Of a DNA stretch of 64,000 bases, positions 35,615 to 45,662 are shown piece after piece (positions within the stretch are counted from its first letter, which is position 1; every line of letters starts with the position of its first letter). Both the position numbers and the translations under genes were made by a program. The stretch comes from Celeribacter marinus (GTDB lineage: Bacteria; Pseudomonadota; Alphaproteobacteria; Rhodobacterales; Rhodobacteraceae): NCBI RefSeq assembly GCF_001308265.1, contig NZ_CP012023.1, forward strand, positions 434,001 through 498,000. Reading direction: 5' to 3'. The notes under the pieces are model-generated. The model made no database searches, was not told where the DNA came from, and worked only from the letters and a program-made list of their open reading frames with translations.

Positions 35615-36148
35615 CTAGCCGTCGATGGCAACAAGTCCCTCGCGAAACTCCCGCGCACGGCTTTGGTAGTGCAGTGCCGAGGTTTTGAGCGCTTGGATTT
35701 GCTCCGCGCTCAGGGCGCGCACAACCTTGCCCGGAACCCCCATCACCAAAGATCCGTCAGGAATCTCTTTGCCTTCGGTGATCAACGCCCCTGCCCCGAT
35801 CAGACAATCGCGACCAATTTTGGCTCCATTCAAAACCGTAGCGCCCATCCCGATCAAGGAGTTTTCACCAATGTGACAGCCGTGCAGCATCGCCTTGTGC
35901 CCGATTGTGCATCCCGCCTCGATCGTAAGCGGAAATCCAATATCCGTGTGTAGAACGCTATTCTCTTGCACGTTGGACCCCGCGCCGATTTCAATCGCCT
36001 CGTTGTCGCCGCGCAGCGTGGCCCCGAACCAGATGTTCGCGCCCTCGCCCAAGACAACTTTGCCAATCACGTTGGCATCTGGGGCAACCCAGTAGTCGCC
36101 ATTGACCGGCAACACCGGAGCGTGATCACCGAGCGTATATAGTGTCAT
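35615..36148 (-). CDS. Gamma-class carbonic anhydrase-like hexapeptide protein
   Basis: A 177-residue left-handed beta-helix protein with hexapeptide repeats ([22 protein letters not shown] split as [10 protein letters not shown] and WFGATLRGD) and the zinc ligands expected for gamma-CA/YrdA/PaaY: His in VLHTDIG (about 67), and two His in [14 protein letters not shown] (about 84-89). Many relatives show no carbonic anhydrase activity, so the reaction is unproven. Its ATG overlaps the gmk stop by four bases. Confidence 0.87.
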   Translation of the reverse strand: MTLYTLGDHAPVLPVNGDYWVAPDANVIGKVVLGEGANIWFGATLRGDNEAIEIGAGSNVQENSVLHTDIGFPLTIEAGCTIGHKAMLHGCHIGENSLIGMGATVLNGAKIGRDCLIGAGALITEGKEIPDGSLVMGVPGKVVRALSAEQIQALKTSALHYQSRAREFREGLVAIDG

Positions 36149-36792
36149 GTCTCTTTCCCTTCGAATTCTGATTGCAAGGTGCGCACAAACCCGAGCAAGC
36201 CGGGCTGTTGGCGGCGGCGCAGACGTTCGGCGGCAATGATGGTCTTGAGCCGCTCGAATGAATGGTCGAGATCGTCATTGACCAACACGTAGTCGTACCC
36301 GTCCCAATGACTGATCTCGTCCCAACTTTGGCGCATGCGTTGTTCGATGACTTCGGCGCTATCCTGACCACGGGTTTCCAAACGGCGGCGCAACTCCGTG
36401 ATGGAGGGCGGCAAGACAAAGATCGACAACACGTGATCGCGCAAGGCCGAGTTTGCAATTTGTTGTGCGCCTTGCCAATCCACATCAAACAACACATCCG
36501 ACCCAGCCTCAATGGCCTCGCGGACTGGCCCCGCCGGTGATCCGTAATAGTTGCCGAACACCAAGGCGTGTTCCAACATCTCGCCCGCACCGACCATATG
36601 CTTAAAGGTGTCTTCGTCCGAAAAATGGTAATGCGTCCCGTCAACCTCACCCGCACGCGGGCTACGGGTCGTGCTGGACACCGAGAACTGCAAGGTATCA
36701 TCCCACTCCATCAGCCGCTTGGCCAAGGTCGATTTCCCCGCCCCTGAGGGAGAGGACAGAATGATCAATAGGCCGCGGCGATCAGTGGTCAT
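36145..36792 (-). CDS. gmk: Guanylate kinase
   Basis: Phosphorylates GMP to GDP with ATP. The 215-residue protein has the P-loop [15 protein letters not shown] (about 12-26), [21 protein letters not shown] (GMP-binding; [13 protein letters not shown] shown) and [16 protein letters not shown] 36792 ([14 protein letters not shown]) is chosen over ATG 36861, whose extra 23 residues lack homology. The next 567 bases have no gene. Confidence 0.95.
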   Translation of the reverse strand: MTTDRRGLLIILSSPSGAGKSTLAKRLMEWDDTLQFSVSSTTRSPRAGEVDGTHYHFSDEDTFKHMVGAGEMLEHALVFGNYYGSPAGPVREAIEAGSDVLFDVDWQGAQQIANSALRDHVLSIFVLPPSITELRRRLETRGQDSAEVIEQRMRQSWDEISHWDGYDYVLVNDDLDHSFERLKTIIAAERLRRRQQPGLLGFVRTLQSEFEGKET

Positions 36793-37359
36793 ATTAAAGG
36801 CTCCGTACTGTCTATAGCGAGGCCACCCCTGTGCGGCCTGCTCGGTTATCGGCTTAGTCATATCCTCGCGCTGCGGGTTTGGCTACCTATGCGAATGCGC
36901 CATCGTCCAAATGAGACTCAATTGTGGCAGACCCTGATACAGGCCGTTTGATTTGGCACACGACAGCCGCAATCCTGCCCGCATTTGCCGACTCAAAAGA
37001 TTAACGCGGCCGCGATTTCCCCCAAAACGGTGCAGGTGGAAAAAATAAATTGATCCAAGGTCGCAACGAGAAACCCGAGCGCAACAATAGCAATTAATAC
37101 TCTGATATAAATCAAAAATTGCAGAAACTCAAAGCACTGAGATTTGCGATATACGTGTCGCTTTTGAGCGATTTTTCACGGTTAACGGCCCATGCGTTAA
37201 CCATTGCTTAGGAAATTCCACCAATCTGGGCAAAGTCATGGCATATTCACGTCAAGCCAGCGGTGAGACACTGCTACCACACAACACAAGATCGACGACG
37301 GGCCGCACACGACTAACCCCGTCGACCCGACCTGAGACGACTGACACAAGGTGAAGATT
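36793..37359. other. 567-bp intergenic region upstream of the PAS protein
   Basis: No credible ORF is present. The middle part is AT-rich (about 37020-37140). A CtrA-like box lies at 37197-37211. The region carries the promoters of gmk (left) and the PAS gene (right). Confidence 0.6.
37197..37211. promoter_or_regulatory. CtrA-like box
   Basis: TTAACCATTGCTTAG fits TTAA-N7-TTAA with one mismatch. It lies about 150 bases before the PAS gene. A further TTAACG lies 17 bases upstream. CtrA is conserved in Rhodobacteraceae, but single sites occur by chance. Confidence 0.35.
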
Positions 37360-38073
37360 ATGAGCATCAATTCTATCAACGGTACAAATGTCGTTTCAAT
37401 GATGCCGCGCCGCGCGGAAATGATCTTTCCAGCTCTCAAAGACGTTGAGGCGTATTGGGAGGGTCTTCGCAATGGTCGCCCAATCCCGTCACGCGGCGAT
37501 ATCGATCCCCGTGGCATGCAGTCCGCTCTCGAATATGCCTTTATCCTTGAACGCATTGCACCCGGTGTGGCCCGTTTTCGCCTCGCAGGGATGCACCTCA
37601 CGGATCTGATGGGGATGGAAGTGCGCGGGATGCCACTCACCGCGATGTTCACCCCCGAGGCACGCACCCAAATTTCCGCAGCTCTAGAGGCCGTGTGCGA
37701 GACGCCCAACGTCACAACAATCACACTGAAATCGTCGGGTGGCATGGGCCGCCCTGCCCTTGAGGCGCAATTGCTTTTGTGCCCGTTGAAATCTGATTTG
37801 GGTGATGTGAACCGCGTTCTGGGGTGCTTGCAGTCCAAAGGCGATATTGGCCGCCAGCCGCGCCGCTTTGACGTGGTTGAGGTCACAACCCGCGATCTGT
37901 TGACCGATATGCCCGCAACCGTGCAGACGCCCGCCGCGAAAACACCCGCGACCGAAATTCCGGGGTTTGTCGAGGCACACCGCCCCCGCGAAACCGAGAG
38001 CCGCGCGACACCCAAAAGCGCCCCAAAGGCGGCTGTCCCGTTCCTGAAACTGGTCAGCGACAACGACGCCTAA
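37360..38073 (+). CDS. PAS-domain protein (PAS_5 type)
   Basis: A 237-residue cytosolic protein. Residues about 20-160 match the alphaproteobacterial PAS_5 pattern: FPALKDVEAYWEGLRNGRPIPSRGDIDP (DVEAYWEGLRNGRPIPSRGD), FILERIAPGVARFRLAGMHL and GMEVRGMPLTAMF. The C-terminal third is Pro/Ala/Thr-rich and probably disordered. No output domain is seen, so it may be a sensor/adaptor. Start ATG 37360 has AAGGTG eight bases before; in-frame GTG 37351 is the alternative. Confidence 0.75.
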   Translation: MSINSINGTNVVSMMPRRAEMIFPALKDVEAYWEGLRNGRPIPSRGDIDPRGMQSALEYAFILERIAPGVARFRLAGMHLTDLMGMEVRGMPLTAMFTPEARTQISAALEAVCETPNVTTITLKSSGGMGRPALEAQLLLCPLKSDLGDVNRVLGCLQSKGDIGRQPRRFDVVEVTTRDLLTDMPATVQTPAAKTPATEIPGFVEAHRPRETESRATPKSAPKAAVPFLKLVSDNDA

Positions 38074-38170
38074 GACCAATCGCATCCTATGACCTGACAT
38101 CTTTGCTTGCGCCCGAGCATCACACCCGCCAATTTGGCCGTGGTTAAAGGATAAATAGGGCAGCGGTGCG

Positions 38171-38569
38171 ATGCAGGTAAACTACGCGATTGAACCAGAC
38201 TTAACGGCGCAAGCGTTTTTGGACGTTTTGCGCCGATCGACATTGGCCGAACGCCGCCCCGTTGACGATAGCGATAAAATCGCAGGGATGGTTGCGCGCG
38301 CCGATGTGATTGTAACGGCACGCGACGAGGCGGGAACCCTTCTTGGCGTGGCGCGCTCCATCACCGATTTTCACTATGCACTATATTGCTCTGAGCTATG
38401 CGTTGATACCACGGCGCAAGGGCACGGAATCGGCAAAGCACTCTTGGCGCATACAGTCGCGGCGGCTCCCAATTGCTCCGCCTACCTGTTGCTCTCCGCC
38501 CCTAAAGCCGTCAGCTTTTACGAGGCGGCGGGTTATACGCGCCACGGTGATTGTTTTATGTTCGCGTAA
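38171..38569 (+). CDS. GNAT-family N-acetyltransferase
   Basis: A 132-residue protein with the acetyl-CoA loop TTAQGHGIGKALLAHTV (Q/RxxGxG/A, about 81-97) and the terminal APKAVSFYEAAGYTRHG strand-helix of GNAT enzymes. The substrate is unknown; the acceptor could be a small molecule. It stands alone, 97 bases after the PAS gene and convergent with the DAHP synthase gene. Confidence 0.85.
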   Translation: MQVNYAIEPDLTAQAFLDVLRRSTLAERRPVDDSDKIAGMVARADVIVTARDEAGTLLGVARSITDFHYALYCSELCVDTTAQGHGIGKALLAHTVAAAPNCSAYLLLSAPKAVSFYEAAGYTRHGDCFMFA

Positions 38570-38585
38570 AGACGCCGCGAACAAA

Positions 38586-38614
38586 CAAAAAACCGCGCAC
38601 GAGGCGCGGCTTTT
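38586..38614. terminator. Bidirectional terminator
   Basis: CCGCGC (38593-38598) and GCGCGG (38604-38609) flank loop ACGAG, with an A-tract before and TTTT after, so it can end both the GNAT gene and the convergent DAHP synthase gene. Confidence 0.8.
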
Positions 38615-38636
38615 CAGATTGGATAATGGTGGAGAC

Positions 38637-40007
38637 TTACGCGGTTGCGGCGAGATCCGCACTTGAGCGGGTTTTCTGCAACTCTTCAGCGACAAGGAAC
38701 GCCAATTCCAACGACTGCGACGCATTGAGACGCGGATCACATGCGGTGTGGTAGCGGTCTGACAAATCCTCATCCGTCACAGCGCGCACGCCGCCCGTGC
38801 ATTCGGTCACATCTTTGCCCGTCATTTCGAAATGCACACCACCGGGGATTGTGCCCTCGGCGCGGTGAATGGCAAAGAATTCCTGAACTTCCGACAACAC
38901 GTCCTCAAAGGGGCGCGTTTTATAGCCAGACGGGGATTTGATTGTATTGCCGTGCATCGGATCGCACGACCAGACAACGTTTGCGCCCTCTTCCTTGACC
39001 GCTTGGATCAAGCGCGGCAGATGCTCGGCCACTTTACCCGCGCCAAAGCGCGCGATGAGGGTCAAACGGCCCGCTTCATTGGCAGGGTTGAGTTTCGCCA
39101 TCAACACTTTGAGGTCTTCGGCGGTTGTGGTCGGGCCGCATTTCAACCCGATCGGGTTTTCAACGCCGGCACAGAACTCAACATGCGCGCCATCAGGCTG
39201 GCGGGTGCGATCGCCGATCCAGATCATGTGACCGGAGCCTGCAATCGTCGCACCTGTGGTGCTATCAACACGGGTCAACGCCTCTTCATATTCGAGCAAA
39301 AGCGCCTCGTGGGAGGTGTAGAAATCCACGGTTTTAAGGTCGGAGTTCTTATCCGATGTCATGCCCGCAGCGGCCATGAAATCAAGCGTATCTTGAATAC
39401 GGCTTGCCATGTCACGGTACTTTTCGGCCTCGTCATTCTCGGTAAAACCAAGGGTCCATGCGTGCACGCGGTGCACATCGGCAAAGCCCCCCTTGGAAAA
39501 GGCCCGCAACAGGTTGAGCGAGGCTGCGGCTTGCGTGTAGGCCTGCAACATGCGCTGAGGATCGGGAATGCGCGCTTCGGGGGTGAAATCGAAACCGTTG
39601 ATGATGTCGCCACGGTAGCTTGGCAATTCGACGCCGTTCGCAGTTTCGGTATTGGCCGAACGCGGTTTGGCAAACTGCCCTGCCATACGACCGACTTTGA
39701 TCACAGGCACTTTGGCACCGAAGGTCAAAACCATCGCCATTTGCAGCATGACTTTAAAGGTATCGCGAATTGTGTCGGCGCCGAACTCGGCAAAGCTTTC
39801 GGCACAATCGCCACCCTGCAACAAGAACGCCTCGCCACGCGATGCTTTTGCCAGTTCCTTTTTGAGGGAGCGCACTTCACCGGCAAAAACCAGTGGCGGA
39901 TATTTGGCAAGTTGAGCTTCGACAGAGTTTAACGCAGCTTGGTCCGTATAGTCGGGCATTTGCACACGCGGTTTGTTGCGCCATGTGGATTTGGACCAGT
40001 CCGTCAT
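38637..40007 (-). CDS. Class II 3-deoxy-7-phosphoheptulonate (DAHP) synthase
   Basis: First step of the shikimate pathway: phosphoenolpyruvate plus erythrose 4-phosphate to DAHP. The 456-residue product is a plant/actinobacterial type II enzyme, with [14 protein letters not shown] (Cys ligand, about 76), [14 protein letters not shown] (about 113), [11 protein letters not shown] (about 280), [10 protein letters not shown] (His ligand) and [15 protein letters not shown] (Glu ligand), then a [17 protein letters not shown]-terminus. ATG 40007 is chosen because GGAG lies eight bases before it; ATG 40013 is too close. Confidence 0.94.
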   Translation of the reverse strand: MTDWSKSTWRNKPRVQMPDYTDQAALNSVEAQLAKYPPLVFAGEVRSLKKELAKASRGEAFLLQGGDCAESFAEFGADTIRDTFKVMLQMAMVLTFGAKVPVIKVGRMAGQFAKPRSANTETANGVELPSYRGDIINGFDFTPEARIPDPQRMLQAYTQAAASLNLLRAFSKGGFADVHRVHAWTLGFTENDEAEKYRDMASRIQDTLDFMAAAGMTSDKNSDLKTVDFYTSHEALLLEYEEALTRVDSTTGATIAGSGHMIWIGDRTRQPDGAHVEFCAGVENPIGLKCGPTTTAEDLKVLMAKLNPANEAGRLTLIARFGAGKVAEHLPRLIQAVKEEGANVVWSCDPMHGNTIKSPSGYKTRPFEDVLSEVQEFFAIHRAEGTIPGGVHFEMTGKDVTECTGGVRAVTDEDLSDRYHTACDPRLNASQSLELAFLVAEELQKTRSSADLAATA

Positions 40008-40471
40008 TGTCATCACTCCGTAAGTTGCTCGTTCCATGTCAAGTTTACACCCCCATCAAACAGGCGTGGCGCAAACGGTTGACCGCTTATAGGCACAGCC
40101 GTGAGGTGTTAAAACCCATAAATCCGCCGCCTCTATCAGATCACCATATCATGCCAGTTGCGCCGCGCGCATCCCCACCGGATACATCTGGCCACTCATC
40201 ACCAACGGGCGATTCGCCCTCTTGCGCGCAGGATTGCAGCTCTAAGATGTTTAACAATCAAATATTCGTAGGTAATTCGACTGCCAAACTCAAAATTTGA
40301 AGTGGTTAACGACAGTGAAACCCTATCCGATAGGCGTTTTTCCCAAATTCGCGACCCAACGGAAAGAAAATCGACATTTGCCTGTGCAGTTTCTTTCCAA
40401 TAGGCTTTGATACTGGCAATGGGTCCCGCACAAATGACGGGGCCGAAGACCAATACTGGGAGATACAATCT
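40008..40471. other. 464-bp intergenic region between DAHP synthase and livK
   Basis: No credible gene. A short inverted repeat CCTATC-C-GATAGG at 40322-40334 is followed by GTTTTT. The region should hold the divergent promoters of DAHP synthase and livK. Confidence 0.5.
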
Positions 40472-41656
40472 ATGAAGAAAATTCTGTTGGCCTCTGTGGC
40501 CTCCACCATGTTTGCTGGCGCTGCGTTCGCTGATGACGTGAAAATTGCGGTTGTTCTGGGTTTCTCTGGCCCCGCAGAATCACTGTCCGTCGACATGGGC
40601 GCAGGCGTTGAAGCCGCTTTGGCTGAAGTCTCCGAGAGCGGTTTGTTCCTTGGCGGTACAACAATCACGCCTGTTCGCGGCGATTCCACATGTACAGACG
40701 CGGCTGTGGCCACGTCTGTTGCTGAGCGCATGATCACATCCGAAGGCGTTGTTGCCATCATCGGTGGTCTTTGCTCCGGCGCAACTGGCGCGATGCTGCA
40801 AAACGTGTCCGTTCCAAACGGCATGGTTCAGTTTTCGCCCTCCGCAACATCGCCCTCTTTGACAACTGTCGAAGACAATGGCCTGTTCTTCCGCACCTCC
40901 CCCTCTGACGCGCGTCAGGGACAGGTGATGGCGGAAAGCCTCCTTGAAAAAGGTATCAAATCCGTTGCTGTGACATACACAAACAACGACTACGGCAAAG
41001 GTTTGGCTGACGCGTTTGAAAGCTCCTACACCGAAATGGGTGGCGAAGTGACAATCAACGCCGCTCACGAAGACGGCAAAGCGGATTACTCCGCTGAAGT
41101 TGGTGCCTTGGCTGCGGCCGGTGGTGATCTTCTCGTCGTGGTTGGCTACATCGACCAAGGTGGTCCGGGCATCATCCGCGCTGCTCTCGACACAGGCGCA
41201 TTTGACCGTTTCCACCTCCCCGATGCGATGATCGGTGACGCCCTCGAAGCGCGCTTTGGCGCGGAATTGAACGGCTCCACAGGTCAGGTTCCAGGTTCCG
41301 ACAGCCCGGGTGGTCAGATGCTCGTCGCAATCGGCGAAGCACGCGGCTACAACGGCACGGCCCCTTACGCCCCTGAGTCCTACGACTCCGGTGCCCTCGT
41401 GACCCTCGCCATGCAGGCGGCTGGATCTACAGATCCACAAGTCTACAAAGACTTCTTCTACGAAGTTGCAAACGCACCGGGCGAGAAAATCTTCCCGGGT
41501 GAGTTGGGTAAAGCGCTGCAAATCCTCGCAGATGGCGGCGAAATTGACTACGTTGGCGGTTCCGCTGTTGAATTGATCGAACCCGGTGAGGCCGCTGGCT
41601 CCTACCGTGAGATCGTATTCGAAGACGGCAAAATCGTTACCATTGGCTACCGCTAA
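40472..41656 (+). CDS. livK: Branched-chain amino acid ABC transporter substrate-binding protein
   Basis: The 394-residue product has a signal peptide (MKKILLASVASTMFAGAAFA, cleavage before DDVK) and a periplasmic Leu/Ile/Val-type binding fold: IAVVLGFSGPAESLSVDMGAG, GLCSGATGAMLQ, then VAVTYTNNDYGKGLADAFE. It delivers an amino acid or related compound to LivHMGF; exact specificity unknown (LivJ/K-like proteins vary). GGGAG precedes the ATG. A strong hairpin follows and precedes livG. Confidence 0.88.
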   Translation: MKKILLASVASTMFAGAAFADDVKIAVVLGFSGPAESLSVDMGAGVEAALAEVSESGLFLGGTTITPVRGDSTCTDAAVATSVAERMITSEGVVAIIGGLCSGATGAMLQNVSVPNGMVQFSPSATSPSLTTVEDNGLFFRTSPSDARQGQVMAESLLEKGIKSVAVTYTNNDYGKGLADAFESSYTEMGGEVTINAAHEDGKADYSAEVGALAAAGGDLLVVVGYIDQGGPGIIRAALDTGAFDRFHLPDAMIGDALEARFGAELNGSTGQVPGSDSPGGQMLVAIGEARGYNGTAPYAPESYDSGALVTLAMQAAGSTDPQVYKDFFYEVANAPGEKIFPGELGKALQILADGGEIDYVGGSAVELIEPGEAAGSYREIVFEDGKIVTIGYR

Positions 41657-41677
41657 TCCGGTCTAACTAAACTGCGG

Positions 41678-41710
41678 CAGCCCGAGTGGACGATCCACTC
41701 GGGCTGTTTT
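41678..41710 (+). terminator. Strong terminator/attenuator between livK and livG
   Basis: A 13-bp perfect stem (41678-41690 with 41694-41706) with a CGA loop and TTTT after. It likely lowers expression of the transporter genes relative to livK. Confidence 0.85.
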
Positions 41711-41773
41711 GCAATCAACCAGACGCGTGAGGCGAACATCACGCGCGACACACATATTTTCGGGGGAAAACAG

Positions 41774-42646
41774 ATGATCGAAGTGCGTGATCTTCACATG
41801 CATTTCGGCGGTTTCCGCGCAGTGGACGGGGCGAGCCTGACCATTGCTGAAGGGTCGATTACGGGTCTTATTGGTCCGAACGGCGCAGGGAAAACGTCGC
41901 TTTTCAACTGTATCGCAGGGGTTTTGACCCCCACCTCAGGCCATGTCCTGTTTAACGGTGAGGACATCACGGGGCTCAAGCCCCACGAGTTGTTCCACAA
42001 AGGTATTTTGCGCACCTTCCAGATTGCGCATGAGTTTTCCACGATGACTGTGCGCGAGAACCTGATGATGGTGCCCGCGAACCAGACGGGTGAGACGCTT
42101 TGGAATGCGTGGTTCAAACGCAAAACCATCGCCGCCGAGGAAGCCGCATTGCGCCAAAAGGCCGATGAAGTCCTTGAGTTCCTGACGATTTCACACATCG
42201 CGGATGAGAAAGCGGGCAATATCTCTGGGGGCCAGAAAAAGCTGTTGGAGCTTGGCCGCACCATGATGGTTGACGCCAAAATCGTGTTTCTCGACGAGGT
42301 CGGTGCGGGCGTGAACCGCACACTGCTTTATACTATTGCCGATGCGATCAAACGCCTCAACGTCGAGCGCGGTTATACGTTTTGTATGATCGAACACGAC
42401 ATGGAGTTTATCAAAATGCTGTGTGATCCGGTCATCGTGATGGCCGAGGGCAAAGTGATGGCGACAGGTTCTGCCGAGGGCATCATGCAAAACGAGGAGG
42501 TCATCGAGGCCTATCTCGGCACCGGCATCAAGAACAAAGAGGCGACCGAGGGTTTGACCAAAGACGCCAAACCCGCCGCTAAAAAGACCGCTAAAAAGGC
42601 AGCTGTCAAAAAGACCGCAGCCAAAAAGACGGGAGACGCAACATGA
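41774..42646 (+). CDS. livG: Branched-chain amino acid ABC transporter ATP-binding protein LivG, with Lys/Ala tail
   Basis: The 290-residue ATPase has Walker A GPNGAGKTS (about 35), the Q-loop, signature ISGGQKKLLELG (about 152) and the Walker B region KIVFLDEVGAGV. Residues 1-250 are a normal LivG; residues 251-290 form an added tail rich in paired lysines and alanine (KKTAKKAAVKKTAAKK) that resembles the C-terminal tail of histone H1/HU-like proteins and is absent from typical LivG. Overlaps livF by four bases. Confidence 0.9.
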   Translation: MIEVRDLHMHFGGFRAVDGASLTIAEGSITGLIGPNGAGKTSLFNCIAGVLTPTSGHVLFNGEDITGLKPHELFHKGILRTFQIAHEFSTMTVRENLMMVPANQTGETLWNAWFKRKTIAAEEAALRQKADEVLEFLTISHIADEKAGNISGGQKKLLELGRTMMVDAKIVFLDEVGAGVNRTLLYTIADAIKRLNVERGYTFCMIEHDMEFIKMLCDPVIVMAEGKVMATGSAEGIMQNEEVIEAYLGTGIKNKEATEGLTKDAKPAAKKTAKKAAVKKTAAKKTGDAT

Positions 42647-43350
42647 GCTTTTTACACGCAAATGCCATGACGGGCGGCTACGGCACCGGCGCAGACATCT
42701 TGCACGATTGCTCTTTGACCGTTCAAAAGGGCGAAATTGCCGTGATCGTTGGCCCCAACGGGGCGGGCAAATCCACCGCGATGAAAGCGGTCTTTGGTAT
42801 GCTTAATCTACGCCAAGGCAGCGTCAATCTGGACGGCGAAGACATCACTCACCTGAGCCCGCAAGAGCGCGTGCGCAAGGGTATGGGCTTTGTCCCGCAA
42901 ACCAACAACATTTTCCCCACCATGACAGTGCGCGAAAACTTGGAAATGGGTGCATTCATTCGCAGTGACGACATCGAAGCGTCGATAGACCTGGTCTACG
43001 AACTGTTTCCCGCCGTCTTTGAGAAACGCAACCAGAACGCGGGCGAATTGTCAGGTGGTCAACGTCAACAGGTGGCCGTGGGCCGCGCGTTGATGACCAA
43101 ACCCAAATTGCTGATGCTAGATGAGCCAACCGCGGGCGTCTCGCCCATCGTGATGGATGAGCTGTTCGACCGTATTATCGAGGTGGCCCGCACAGGGATC
43201 TCCATCCTGATGGTGGAACAAAACGCCCGTCAAGCTCTTGATATCGCTGATAAAGGATATGTTCTCGTGCAAGGCGCAAACGCATACACCGACACTGGCG
43301 CGAACCTTCTCGCCGACGAAGAGGTGCGCCGCACCTTCTTGGGGGGCTAA
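42643..43350 (+). CDS. livF: Branched-chain amino acid ABC transporter ATP-binding protein LivF
   Basis: The 235-residue partner ATPase: Walker A GPNGAGKST (about 37), TNNIFPTMTVRENLEMG, signature LSGGQRQQVAVG (about 132) and Walker B KLLMLDEPTAGVSP. The LivF type is recognised by length and the MVEQNARQAL switch segment. It starts within the livG stop codon and is three bases before livH, so the transporter is one operon. Confidence 0.93.
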   Translation: MSFLHANAMTGGYGTGADILHDCSLTVQKGEIAVIVGPNGAGKSTAMKAVFGMLNLRQGSVNLDGEDITHLSPQERVRKGMGFVPQTNNIFPTMTVRENLEMGAFIRSDDIEASIDLVYELFPAVFEKRNQNAGELSGGQRQQVAVGRALMTKPKLLMLDEPTAGVSPIVMDELFDRIIEVARTGISILMVEQNARQALDIADKGYVLVQGANAYTDTGANLLADEEVRRTFLGG

Positions 43351-43353
43351 AAC

Positions 43354-44364
43354 ATGGATTTTCTCAACGCTTTCGTAGCATTTGCCAACTTTGTTCTTGT
43401 CCCTGCCACCGCCTATGGCGCGCAACTTGCGATCGGCGCACTGGGCGTCACGCTCATTTACGGCATCTTGCGCTTTTCGAACTTCGCCCACGGCGAGACG
43501 ATGGCCTTTGGCGCGATGGTCTCCGTTCTGACTACGATGTTGTTCCAATCATGGGGCATCTCTCTTGGTCCGCTTCCAACGGCGCTGCTCGCCCTGCCCT
43601 TTGCGGTGGGTGCAACCGCACTTTTGGTCCTGTTTACAGACAAATACGTCTATAAGTTCTACCGCCGCGTCAAAGCCGCTCCCGTGATGCTCGTCATCGT
43701 GTCCATGGGTGTGATGTTCGTGATGAACGGCCTCATTCGTATGGTCATCGGCACAGACGATCGCCGGTTTGCAGATGGGGAACGCTTTGTCGTCAACGCC
43801 CGCGCATTTAAAGAGTGGTCGGGACTGTCCGAGGGTCTCGCGATCCGCACAACTCAGGTGATCACCCTTGTGACTGCGATCATTGTTGTGGCCGCATTGT
43901 TCTGGTTCCTCAACAAAACCCGCACCGGCAAATCGATGCGCGCCTATTCGGACAACGAGGACTTGGCTCTCTTGTCCGGCATCAACCCCGAACGCGTTGT
44001 GATGATCACATGGGTCATCGTGGGTGGTCTGGCGGCCATCGCGGGCACGCTCTACGGGTTGGATAAGTCGTTCAAACCCTTCATCTTTATGCAGCTTTTG
44101 CTTCCGATCTTTGCCGCTGCAATTGTCGGCGGTCTGGGATCGCCTTTGGGTGCCATTGCGGGCGGGTTCGTCATTGCCTTTTCCGAGGTAACGCTCACCT
44201 ACGCGTTCAAAAAGGTCGTGACCTACCTTGGACCACAAGACTGGAGTCCCGACGGATTGGTGCAACTCCTGTCCACCGACTATAAATTCGCGGTGTCCTT
44301 TGCGATCCTGATCATCGTGCTGCTGTTCAAGCCTACGGGCCTCTTCAAAGGGAAATCGGTATGA
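43354..44364 (+). CDS. livH: Branched-chain amino acid ABC transporter permease LivH
   Basis: A 336-residue membrane protein with about eight helices. It has LGVTLIYGILRFSNFAHGE (start of the LivH family core), MRAYSDNEDLALLSGINPERV (EAA-like loop; SGINPERV) and AIVGGLGSPLGAIAGGFV. It pairs with LivM to form the channel. Overlaps livM by four bases. Confidence 0.92.
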   Translation: MDFLNAFVAFANFVLVPATAYGAQLAIGALGVTLIYGILRFSNFAHGETMAFGAMVSVLTTMLFQSWGISLGPLPTALLALPFAVGATALLVLFTDKYVYKFYRRVKAAPVMLVIVSMGVMFVMNGLIRMVIGTDDRRFADGERFVVNARAFKEWSGLSEGLAIRTTQVITLVTAIIVVAALFWFLNKTRTGKSMRAYSDNEDLALLSGINPERVVMITWVIVGGLAAIAGTLYGLDKSFKPFIFMQLLLPIFAAAIVGGLGSPLGAIAGGFVIAFSEVTLTYAFKKVVTYLGPQDWSPDGLVQLLSTDYKFAVSFAILIIVLLFKPTGLFKGKSV

Positions 44365-45662
44365 CCCAGTCACGCACCCCCTTATACTTCGCCATTATGG
44401 CCGCGCTTATCATTGCGGTTGGCTTCATCCAGTCATGGAACTCCGCGCTGTTCATCCTCAACTTTGGCCTGATCTCCGCGATCATGGCGCTTGGTGTGAA
44501 CCTTCAGTGGGGCTACGCGGGCCTGTTCAACGTCGGCGTTATGGGCTTTGTCGCTCTTGGCGGTCTGGCCGTTGTGCTCACGTCCATGCCCCCCGTCAAA
44601 GAGGCTTGGGACGCAGGCGGCATGAGCGTGATGTTCGCGCTCGCCGTAGGCCTCGCGGTCATTGTCGGTGCGGTTTTGCTATGGAAACGTCTGCGCCACA
44701 CCAAAGCACGTGGTCTGTTTATGGCCGTCTGGCTCATTGGCGGGTTCTTTGTGTTCCGCGCTGTGTTCGATCCGGCTGTGGCCGCGATCGAGGCCATCAA
44801 CCCCGCGCAAACCGGCTACCTAGGTGGGGCAAATCTGCCTGTGCTGTTGGCGTGGCCAATTGGCGGTTTGTTCGCAGCGGGTGCCGCGTGGGTGGTTGCC
44901 AAAACCGCACTTGGCCTGCGCTCTGACTATCTTGCCATTGCGACCCTTGGCGTTGCCGAAATCATCCTAGCGGTGATGAAAAACGAGGACTGGTTGTCGC
45001 GCGGCGTGAAGAACGTCAACGGCTTGCCCCGTCCCGTGCCTTACGAGATCAATCTCCAACAAAGTGATTGGTTCGTTTCCTTGGCTACGAAATTCGGTGC
45101 GGATCCGGTCACGGCCTCGACGATCTTTGTCAAACTGTCCTATGCCTCGCTGTTCTTGATCGTCATCGTGTTGATCGTCACAGCGATGGAATTGGCGCTC
45201 AAATCGCCGTGGGGCCGCATGATGCGCGCGATCCGCGATAACGAAGTGGCATCGGAAGCCATGGGCAAAGACGTCACTGGCCGCCACTTGCAAATCTTCG
45301 TGCTTGGCGCGGCGATCTGTGGCATCGCGGGCGCGATGATGACGACCCTCGACGGTCAGTTGACACCCGTGACTTATCAGCCGCTGCGCTACACGTTCCT
45401 TGTGTGGGTGATGGTGATTGTTGGCGGATCTGGCAACAACTGGGGCGCCGTTCTGGGCGGTATGTTGATCTGGTTCCTCTGGGTCGAAGTCGAGCCGATT
45501 GGCACATGGGTCGTCAATGTCATCACCTCTGGCATGACCGACGACAACCCGATCAAAATCGGCCTGATCGAGCGCATTGCCTATATGCGTCACCTGACCA
45601 TGGGTGTAATTTTGCTGCTCGTGCTACGCTTTAGTCCGCGCGGACTATTGCCTGAAAAGTAA
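44361..45662 (+). CDS. livM: Branched-chain amino acid ABC transporter permease LivM
   Basis: A 433-residue membrane protein, ten or more helices, with GVNLQWGYAGLFNVGVMGFVALGG (LQWGYAGLFNVGVMGF) near the N-terminus, the EAA-like loop GRMMRAIRDNEVASEAMGKD and FVLGAAICGIAGAMM near the C-terminus. Second permease of the importer. Its TAA shares its last base with the ATG of the following nucleotidyltransferase gene (TAATG). Confidence 0.92.
   Translation: MTQSRTPLYFAIMAALIIAVGFIQSWNSALFILNFGLISAIMALGVNLQWGYAGLFNVGVMGFVALGGLAVVLTSMPPVKEAWDAGGMSVMFALAVGLAVIVGAVLLWKRLRHTKARGLFMAVWLIGGFFVFRAVFDPAVAAIEAINPAQTGYLGGANLPVLLAWPIGGLFAAGAAWVVAKTALGLRSDYLAIATLGVAEIILAVMKNEDWLSRGVKNVNGLPRPVPYEINLQQSDWFVSLATKFGADPVTASTIFVKLSYASLFLIVIVLIVTAMELALKSPWGRMMRAIRDNEVASEAMGKDVTGRHLQIFVLGAAICGIAGAMMTTLDGQLTPVTYQPLRYTFLVWVMVIVGGSGNNWGAVLGGMLIWFLWVEVEPIGTWVVNVITSGMTDDNPIKIGLIERIAYMRHLTMGVILLLVLRFSPRGLLPEK

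Noticed and set aside
38832..39932. A 366-codon plus-strand ORF opposite the class II DAHP synthase
   Set aside because: It is antisense to a conserved gene and has no domain pattern.
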